DNA of 23,618 nucleotides from a virus: the IMG/VR virus record IMGVR_UViG_3300042292_000279, positions 1-23,618 of that record. One strand, written 5' to 3'. A program made the translations under genes and the position numbers. Below are positions 15,050-21,384 of this stretch, piece by piece (position 1 is the stretch's first letter; each line of letters begins with the position of its first letter). The notes under the pieces were generated by a model. It was not told the origin of the DNA. It saw nothing but the letters and a program-made list of their open reading frames with translations, and did not search any database.

Positions 15050-16444
15050 TTAAAAACTTTCAACAGTACCAATAATAGTACCTGTATCGATTAAGGTATA
15101 AGTATATTCTGTTTGAATAGCATAACCAGCCTTGCCTCCATTTGCAGGTAAATAATTGACACTAAATCCATCGTAACCATCTAAACCAACATTAACCCCC
15201 ATGCCGCCCACTGAAGCATCAGTACCTGTACCAGCACCTCCGTGTCCACCTTGACCTGATATTAACCCGTCAGTCCCGGAGTTACCTGGTTCATCACCAT
15301 CTTGTTCAGAGCCCCAACCACCAGCACCACCCCCGCCACCTCCACCTATGGTACCGTGGTTATACACTATAACGTTCTGTGATCGGATATCGATAGCCGC
15401 CCCACCCATTCCACCAGCACCAGGATCATTACGACCAAAATACGTAATACCGCATCCACCAGCTCCACCACCGCCTGCACCGCCATATATTGTACCAGAG
15501 TTTATTATAGTGCACGGTGACCATAACTGTAACGCTATGCCACCATTTAAACCGCTTAACGACATTGAATGTTTATATTGAAACAATTCATTATCAGAAT
15601 AATTTTCGCCTTTATGTCCCCACGGTCCAAAAACATCACCTGATATTTTTATTACTAAATCGCAATGACGTTTTACATCGACGATAACAGTAGGAGCGTT
15701 ATTGATTCCCTGACCTTCTGTATCGGTACCATCTTTAGGGTAATATCTAGAACCAATATTAACACTAACGTTTGAATATAGCCCATCCCATCCATTGCTT
15801 ATTAACCAAGCGTCGTCTATTATAAACGAGCCTTTATTATATCCAAATGTATCGATCGTATTACAGGTAGGTAGATCGTATTCTAGAACATTAGGTGATG
15901 CACGTAATGTAAATTGTTTTGTTACACGATAAACACCATCATCAATTTGTACTACAAAACTCGATAATGAGTTATCAAACGGGTTGGTACCTATTATACG
16001 TCCATCTTTTGTTAATAATAAGGTGGTTGGCAACTCTCCATCTATAATAGTATAGATATCCGTTTCTCGAGGTTCCATTATTATTAATTGATAATCAATT
16101 TCAGTTGACGTTGACAATTGAATAATATCTTCTGTAACAAACTTAGGTTCTGTACGTTTAGCAATAAACTTAAAAGTCCTAACGGAAGATAATACACCGG
16201 ATTTTGCAAGGATTGAATACGTGTATTCATTATTATCTTTAGGGTTACCCATATACAGCACATCACCTAAGATGAATGGGGCAACAATATCTATACTACC
16301 GAATAAAATAATTTCGTAAGTACACGGTAAGTTGGTGCTTAGCGACACAAAAATTTCATCGCTAGATATTTCACCTAAATTATTAGGTGTGTACCAAATT
16401 ATACCAGTAGGTAAAGATGTCCCAAAAAACCCAGTCGTGATCAT
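15050..16444 (-). CDS. Receptor-binding adhesin with glycine-rich motifs (gp38-like)
   Basis: The product has 464 residues and is the last gene of the fibre operon, the position of gene 38 in T2-like phages. Residues about 128-181 resemble a putative-Ig/cadherin-like domain: IIDGELPTTLLLTKDGRIIGT, then FVVQIDDGVYRVTKQFTLR. From about 263 a beta region leads into glycine-rich motifs at 320-332 (GGAGGGGAGGCG), 341-349, 366-378 (GGGGGGGAGGWG), 397-407, 411-418 and 435-440. In T2/S16 gp38, such motifs form a polyglycine-II sandwich that displays receptor-binding loops between them. Here the loops would be near 333-340, 350-365, 379-396 and 419-434. It probably sits at the fibre tip. T4-group gp38 adhesins are usually shorter (around 260) and lack the extra N-terminal domains. 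The receptor cannot be told. Confidence 0.8.
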   Translation of the reverse strand: MITTGFFGTSLPTGIIWYTPNNLGEISSDEIFVSLSTNLPCTYEIILFGSIDIVAPFILGDVLYMGNPKDNNEYTYSILAKSGVLSSVRTFKFIAKRTEPKFVTEDIIQLSTSTEIDYQLIIMEPRETDIYTIIDGELPTTLLLTKDGRIIGTNPFDNSLSSFVVQIDDGVYRVTKQFTLRASPNVLEYDLPTCNTIDTFGYNKGSFIIDDAWLISNGWDGLYSNVSVNIGSRYYPKDGTDTEGQGINNAPTVIVDVKRHCDLVIKISGDVFGPWGHKGENYSDNELFQYKHSMSLSGLNGGIALQLWSPCTIINSGTIYGGAGGGGAGGCGITYFGRNDPGAGGMGGAAIDIRSQNVIVYNHGTIGGGGGGGAGGWGSEQDGDEPGNSGTDGLISGQGGHGGAGTGTDASVGGMGVNVGLDGYDGFSVNYLPANGGKAGYAIQTEYTYTLIDTGTIIGTVESF

Positions 16445-16445
16445 A

Positions 16446-17603
16446 TTAGAATATACTTCCAGTTAATATAGCTGATGTAGGAGTGTAAAACAAAATTGTG
16501 CACATACCTTTGGCAGGTACGCTAACAGATTGTTTTGCTGTATTAGAACCTGCAATATAACCTGTAATCGCTGAACAATCAACTGTAATTACCTCACTAC
16601 CAGTATTTACCAACAGAACTGTATCTCCAATACCAAAAACTCCACTTGGTACAGTAACGTTATGTCCTGTAGCAACATGTTTACCTGTATCAGTTGAAAG
16701 TAACGTATAAGCAACTGTTTGTAAATTTTGAGGAACTGTACGTATACTACCTTTACTATCAGTATAATTATTAGCAGTTACAGATCCGTTAATTGTTACA
16801 GCCCCACTAATAGACGGGTTATTATTAGATAATTTACTATTCAATTGACCTTGAATAGAAGCTGTAACACCAGATAAGAAACTTAGTTCGGTATTATTGG
16901 CACCACATATTGTATTATTTGTCGTGATAGGACCAGTAAATGCTGCTCCAGTTAGATTAGCTTTTAATAAAAATGCGTCTGTAGTAGCGGAACTAATAGG
17001 TTTATCATTATCGGATGTATTATCAACATTTGATAAACCTATATCTGATTTTGTTAAAGATACATTACCAGTCTTAGCGTTAACAGAATTAACACCAAAT
17101 ACCCAAGTTAATGTATCCCATGTTGTACCGTTACTAATAGCCCAATCACCGTAACTATAACCATTGTTAGGAGCACTATTGCTTGCAATATAAAAATTAC
17201 CAATATTACCTGCACTAGCTGCAGGTAACGATAGTGTCATATCATGCATACCTTTATAAGTCAATTGACCTAATAATGAACTAGGTAATTGGCTAGTAGG
17301 TACTGTACCATTAACAAGATCTGCTTTACTGGTTAACAGAGTAGTTGTTTCTGTTTTAGTATATGCATCTGTAATTTGGTATTGTGATAAAGTAGCTGGA
17401 CCTGTTTTGTTACCTATTTGAAACCAACCTGTACCGGTATAAATGTATATGCCGGGTGTGCTGTTATTGTAGGTATCATTTTGATAAACAATTTCACCTA
17501 CTTCCAAATTTGTTAATGCTGTTCTGGTTGCATATGTTACGTTAGAGCAAACTATATTAGCGTTCGCTGAACCAGATATAATTGTTATCCCATCTAAAAT
17601 CAT
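16446..17603 (-). CDS. Tail fibre protein, paralogue with C-terminal module A
   Basis: The product has 385 residues. An N-terminal module (1-60) contains ISGSANANIV and LEVGEIVYQND and ends in YIYTGTGWFQIG. The shaft carries the fibre repeats KADLVNGTVPTSQLPSSLLG and VNSVNAKTGNVSLTKSDIGL, then NVDNTSDNDKPIS, typical of phage tail fibres. The C-terminal module (about 285-385) begins GSIRTVPQNLQT and ends in VPAKGMCTILFYTPTSAILTGS. The same C-terminal module is in the genes at 17615-18094 and 20223-21323. The gene is 1 base from the adhesin and 11 from the next fibre gene, so all are one operon. It probably trimerises and forms part of a side fibre carrying the adhesin. Confidence 0.82.
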   Translation of the reverse strand: MILDGITIISGSANANIVCSNVTYATRTALTNLEVGEIVYQNDTYNNSTPGIYIYTGTGWFQIGNKTGPATLSQYQITDAYTKTETTTLLTSKADLVNGTVPTSQLPSSLLGQLTYKGMHDMTLSLPAASAGNIGNFYIASNSAPNNGYSYGDWAISNGTTWDTLTWVFGVNSVNAKTGNVSLTKSDIGLSNVDNTSDNDKPISSATTDAFLLKANLTGAAFTGPITTNNTICGANNTELSFLSGVTASIQGQLNSKLSNNNPSISGAVTINGSVTANNYTDSKGSIRTVPQNLQTVAYTLLSTDTGKHVATGHNVTVPSGVFGIGDTVLLVNTGSEVITVDCSAITGYIAGSNTAKQSVSVPAKGMCTILFYTPTSAILTGSIF

Positions 17604-17614
17604 TATTACACCGA

Positions 17615-18094
17615 TTAGTTAACGTTACCAGAAATTACTACTTTATTAGGTTCATAAAACAATATCTCACATCTACCACGAGTAGCTAATGTTACGGTTG
17701 TTTTAATTGTGTTGGATCCAGCAATATACGCCGTGACGTTTGAACACAGTATACTAACGTTATACTGCGTATTGCTTACTATTTGTATGTGATCCCCAGT
17801 ATTAAAAATACCCGCAGGTATTGTTATAGCATCACCTGACATGATAATAATTTTACCATTATCAGACACATTTGGTGTATACAATGTTGTTTGTACATTT
17901 GGTGTTAAACTACCTTTAAAAGAGTCCCAACTCGTACCATTATATATTTGCATACCAATATTATTATCGGTTTGATAAACGGTTTCACCTATTTCAAGGT
18001 TTGGTAGAGCGTCTTTTTGTGCTTTTGTTACTTTTGTAAGCAATACATTAGCATTTACAGAACCTTCAATCAATGTTAAGGTGCTTAATGTCAT
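17615..18094 (-). CDS. Mini tail-fibre protein (N-terminal module joined to C-terminal module A)
   Basis: The 159 residues hold only the shared N-terminal module (1-60: LIEGSVNANVLL, LEIGETVYQTD, MQIYNGTSWDSF) and the C-terminal module A (about 68-159: AITIPAGIFNTGD, VTAYIAGSNTIKTTVTLATRGRC, ILFYEPNKVVISGNV). The fibre shaft repeats present in its neighbours are missing. It may be a natural internal deletion, a short accessory fibre or a tip protein. GGAG precedes the ATG at 18094. It lies 11 and 12 bases from its neighbours, so it is co-transcribed. Confidence 0.78.
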   Translation of the reverse strand: MTLSTLTLIEGSVNANVLLTKVTKAQKDALPNLEIGETVYQTDNNIGMQIYNGTSWDSFKGSLTPNVQTTLYTPNVSDNGKIIIMSGDAITIPAGIFNTGDHIQIVSNTQYNVSILCSNVTAYIAGSNTIKTTVTLATRGRCEILFYEPNKVVISGNVN

Positions 18095-18106
18095 AATTAC
18101 TCCGTG

Positions 18107-20176
18107 TTATAATGCGTTAGATGGCATAGTATAAGATACAACTGAGCCATTTGCTTTACGTATAGTAAGCGGTAATGAATCGTACCCTGCGAGAGCTGAT
18201 ACTGGTAAATTATATGTAGCTGGTGCTAAATTTCTGCGAATAACTCTAACCGGTAGTAAATCGTGAGTATTTCCAGCAACAACTCTACCTTTATTATCAA
18301 CAGTGACATTATTATATGTTCCAGCTGTAAGCCCATTAATAGGTGTTAAATATAATTCATTTGTTGTAGGCGTTAAAGTGACATCACCTACAAAGGTTGG
18401 TAACCTCGCGCTATTTACGGTACCTGATGATAACAAGCTTGCATCCGTTGTTGTATATTGAACAGATGTACCAGCTGTAACACGTCCTTTTGTATCTACT
18501 GTAACACTATTATATGTACCAGCTGTAAGGCCAGTTATAGTAGATAAGTTTAGAGATGTTGTCCCACCCGGTGATGTAATATCTCCTGTAAATACAGGCA
18601 TCATACTCGACAGTATATTACCACTAACACTATCAAACACACCAGCGATATCGGTCGGTAATATCTTTTCAATTGAACCTGATTTACCGTTAATAGTGGT
18701 TACAACATCTAATGCAATATTACCGGTGGTGCTATTTGGCCGCACATTATTAACAGATAAAATATTTGTCAATGATATATTATGAGCACTATCCGGAGCA
18801 GTACCGTTAATTGTAGCTATATACGGGGTAGCAACATTACCGGTAAGGTCAGGTGTAAAACCATTTACTGTTAGTACAGTTGATGCTACAACACCCGCAC
18901 CTTGTGGACCAGCCGCAAGTATTCTGCTATCAACGTATGTTTTAACAGCACGTTGTGATGGGTATTTGTAATCACTATTTGATAATAATGAACCATCCGG
19001 GTCTTTATTAGCTAAAACTTCAACTTCCGTACCAGTTGCTACAGCTAAATCTATTTTAGATAAAATTTGGAAAAAGGTCGCTGGTTGACCAATAGACGTT
19101 GGTTTATAAATAGCCCAATTTCCTGTACCATCATCTTCAACAAATACCGTAACAGATGTGGTAGTGATATTTAAACTATCTCTATCTCCAATAGTATTAA
19201 CAACTAACTGAGTATTACCAGCTACAATCAAATCATACAATTTATTAAGAGTGTTACCGGTAGTAGGAACACCATCTAACAACCTATTAGTAGTTAATTG
19301 TGTAGTAGAAGCAACAAGGTCTGTTGTTTTAGATATAAAATCAGATATGTCAGTTGATATGTGTGTATGTGTTTTTGGAGTTCTTGAATCCAATAACCGT
19401 GTATCATTCCCCATCACGATTTGAGCGCTTGTTGCGTTACCTGAAGGTAATAAACTAGCACTAATACCGTCTACAACTCCCATACCTGCTAAAGTGTTTT
19501 CAAGCGATCCACTTGTTACTAAACCTTTCGAGTTAATTGTGATTTTATTATATGTACCTGCGACAGATACATCTTTTAATAAAATATCAGTTGAAGAAGT
19601 GGAGTTAGTGATATCACCCGTAAATACTGGTATTACAGATAATGGTAACTTACCAGTTGTGATATTTGCTGCATTAGTTGTATCGGTGGTAGCACTAAGA
19701 GCTAAGCCGGTAATATCAGTTGGTGCTAATTTTGTTATAATCCCTGTTTTACCATTGATAGAAGACACTCGTGATGAACTATCAATTTCTGTTTTTGTAT
19801 AGACGTCGGTTATACCTTGTCCAGAAGCTGTTGTTGGTGAAAAGCCAGCTGTAACACGACCCTTTTCATCAACCGTAACCCGAGAATATGTACCTGGTGT
19901 AACAACTGTTTTGAGGGTAAGGAAATTTGAACCGAGTGTCGAAGTTACATCACCTGCAAAAACTGGTAATTCTAAAGTACCACTGCTAGTTGAGGTAGCT
20001 GTTTTTAACCAACTGGTACCATCGTATACGTATAGCCCAACAGGGTTAGAGGTTTGATAAACAACTTCACCAACATTAGGAAACGGTAACGCAAGCCGTT
20101 GCGCCTCCGTAACATTGGGCATAACAAGGTTAGAGATCGATGAACCTTCAAGAATACTAAGATCATCTACTAGCAT
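18107..20176 (-). CDS. Large tail fibre protein with repeats, C-terminal module B
   Basis: The product has 689 residues. It has the shared N-terminal module (1-60: SILEGSSISNLV, VGEVVYQT, LYVYDGTSWLK). Four repeats of the form P.F.GD.T...L.L..v..GTY..vtVD.KGRVtaG lie near 71-111, 183-223, 527-568 and 593-635. Two or three VNG/INGKTG..-type beta repeats are present, as is an HTHISTDISDF motif (270-280). HxH motifs in fibre shafts can bind metal, as in the T4 long-fibre tip. The C-terminal module B (about 640-689: RVIRRNLAPATYNLP..., TIRKANGSVVSYTMP) resembles the end of the gene at 21385. GGAG and a late-type box lie upstream. It is a structural, receptor-facing protein; its exact place in the tail is unknown. 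Confidence 0.82.
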   Translation of the reverse strand: MLVDDLSILEGSSISNLVMPNVTEAQRLALPFPNVGEVVYQTSNPVGLYVYDGTSWLKTATSTSSGTLELPVFAGDVTSTLGSNFLTLKTVVTPGTYSRVTVDEKGRVTAGFSPTTASGQGITDVYTKTEIDSSSRVSSINGKTGIITKLAPTDITGLALSATTDTTNAANITTGKLPLSVIPVFTGDITNSTSSTDILLKDVSVAGTYNKITINSKGLVTSGSLENTLAGMGVVDGISASLLPSGNATSAQIVMGNDTRLLDSRTPKTHTHISTDISDFISKTTDLVASTTQLTTNRLLDGVPTTGNTLNKLYDLIVAGNTQLVVNTIGDRDSLNITTTSVTVFVEDDGTGNWAIYKPTSIGQPATFFQILSKIDLAVATGTEVEVLANKDPDGSLLSNSDYKYPSQRAVKTYVDSRILAAGPQGAGVVASTVLTVNGFTPDLTGNVATPYIATINGTAPDSAHNISLTNILSVNNVRPNSTTGNIALDVVTTINGKSGSIEKILPTDIAGVFDSVSGNILSSMMPVFTGDITSPGGTTSLNLSTITGLTAGTYNSVTVDTKGRVTAGTSVQYTTTDASLLSSGTVNSARLPTFVGDVTLTPTTNELYLTPINGLTAGTYNNVTVDNKGRVVAGNTHDLLPVRVIRRNLAPATYNLPVSALAGYDSLPLTIRKANGSVVSYTMPSNAL

Positions 20177-20206
20177 TAGACATAACTCCTATAATTGCGT
20201 TTTTAA

Positions 20207-20214
20207 TATTTAGA
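20207..20214 (-). promoter_or_regulatory. Late promoter-like box of the 689-residue fibre gene
   Basis: The minus strand reads TCTAAATA (TAAATA core), 31 bases before the ATG at 20176. GGAG follows near 20190. Confidence 0.5.
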
Positions 20215-20222
20215 TATGTATC

Positions 20223-21323
20223 TTAGGAAACATCACCCGATATTACAATTTCATTTGTTTTATAACACATTATAGTAGCGATACCTCTTGCAGCAAGTGT
20301 TATAGAAGCTTTAACAGCGTTTGTACCACTAATATAAGCTGTAAGAGCTGAACAAGTTATAGGTTGCGATGCTGAACTATCATTATAAATTACAACACTA
20401 TCTCCAACGACAAACACGCTCGTTGGTATAGTAACACCGCCGGTAGTGATACTAATATGCTTACCAGCATCTGTTGATGCTAATATATACGCCGCTGTTT
20501 GTAAATTTTGAGGTAATGATCTAAGGTTACCTAATGAATCTGATACAGTCCCTGTAGCAGTTACATTTCCTGTAAATGCTGGACTCGATTTAGTAGCTTT
20601 TAAATCTAAAGCTGCTTGTTGAGCGGTACTAACAGGTTTATTAACATCAGATGTGTTATCAGCATTTGTTAAACCAACATCAGATTTAGCTAACACTACA
20701 ATCCCTGTGTAGCCATTTACAGATGTGATATTAGCTGATTTGCCAATTTTAGTCCAAGCTGTACCGTTACTGACTATTTGGTCACCGATTGCATAAGTTG
20801 TACCACCGCTCGTTCCAGCTATAGATACAACATAATACCAACCATTATTGCCAGTTGCAGCAGTGGGTGGTTGAGTTGTCGATAAATCTAGTGTACCTTT
20901 AAACGTCATTTGACCTAATAATGTATCGGGTAATTGTGCCGTTGGTACTTTACCGCTAACTAAATCAGCTTTTAGTGTTAAATCTGGCTTACTGGTTAAA
21001 TCTGTATAACTACCGCTAGTCGCAACTGTAGCTAATGATGAAATAGCTGCCTTTTCGGTATCTAATTCAGCTATAGCTGTTTGAATGGTTGCTGCTGCAA
21101 TACCACCAGTAGGTGCAAACGGTATATTAGCAGCAGATGTACCTAATGGTATCCACGCTGTACCGGAGTACACTTTTAATCCTGGGTATGTACCATCGGT
21201 AACATAAATAATTTCACCGGTTTCGAGTGTTGTTAATGCTGATACTTGCGCTGATGTAATAGTAGTAGCGACAATATTATAATTAACTGAACCTTCAATA
21301 AGCTTAAAGCTATCTAAACTCAT
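20223..21323 (-). CDS. Tail fibre protein, paralogue with C-terminal module A
   Basis: The product has 366 residues. The shared N-terminal module (1-60) has KLIEGSVNYNIV and LETGEIIYVTD, then LKVYSGTAWIPLG. Shaft repeats are TAIAELDTEKAAI, LKADLVSGKVPTAQLPDTLLGQM and VNGYTGIVVLAKSDVGLTN, plus an NADNTSDVNKPVST motif. C-terminal module A (about 264-366) has GNLRSLPQNLQTAAYILAST, VTIPTSVFVVGD, and ITLAARGIATIM ending VISGDVS. It is closest in layout to the gene at 16446-17603, so the two are likely duplicates separated by other fibre genes. It has a promoter-like box at 21362 and GGAG before the ATG. Confidence 0.82.
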   Translation of the reverse strand: MSLDSFKLIEGSVNYNIVATTITSAQVSALTTLETGEIIYVTDGTYPGLKVYSGTAWIPLGTSAANIPFAPTGGIAAATIQTAIAELDTEKAAISSLATVATSGSYTDLTSKPDLTLKADLVSGKVPTAQLPDTLLGQMTFKGTLDLSTTQPPTAATGNNGWYYVVSIAGTSGGTTYAIGDQIVSNGTAWTKIGKSANITSVNGYTGIVVLAKSDVGLTNADNTSDVNKPVSTAQQAALDLKATKSSPAFTGNVTATGTVSDSLGNLRSLPQNLQTAAYILASTDAGKHISITTGGVTIPTSVFVVGDSVVIYNDSSASQPITCSALTAYISGTNAVKASITLAARGIATIMCYKTNEIVISGDVS

Positions 21324-21361
21324 TCTGTTATTTCTCCAACTTTATGATTGTTTGTAACGTA

Positions 21362-21369
21362 TATTTAAT
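21362..21369 (-). promoter_or_regulatory. Late promoter-like box of the 366-residue fibre gene
   Basis: The minus strand reads ATTAAATA (TAAATA core), 39 bases before the ATG at 21323. Confidence 0.45.
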
Positions 21370-21384
21370 GAATGAATATGATGA

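Noticed and set aside
15348-15581. Plus-strand Pro-rich ORF opposite the adhesin
   Set aside because: It is the complement of glycine codons in the adhesin; no promoter or ribosome binding site was seen.
19105-19112. Plus-strand TATAAATA octamer
   Set aside because: It is a perfect late box by sequence but lies antisense inside a fibre gene, with no plus-strand gene downstream.
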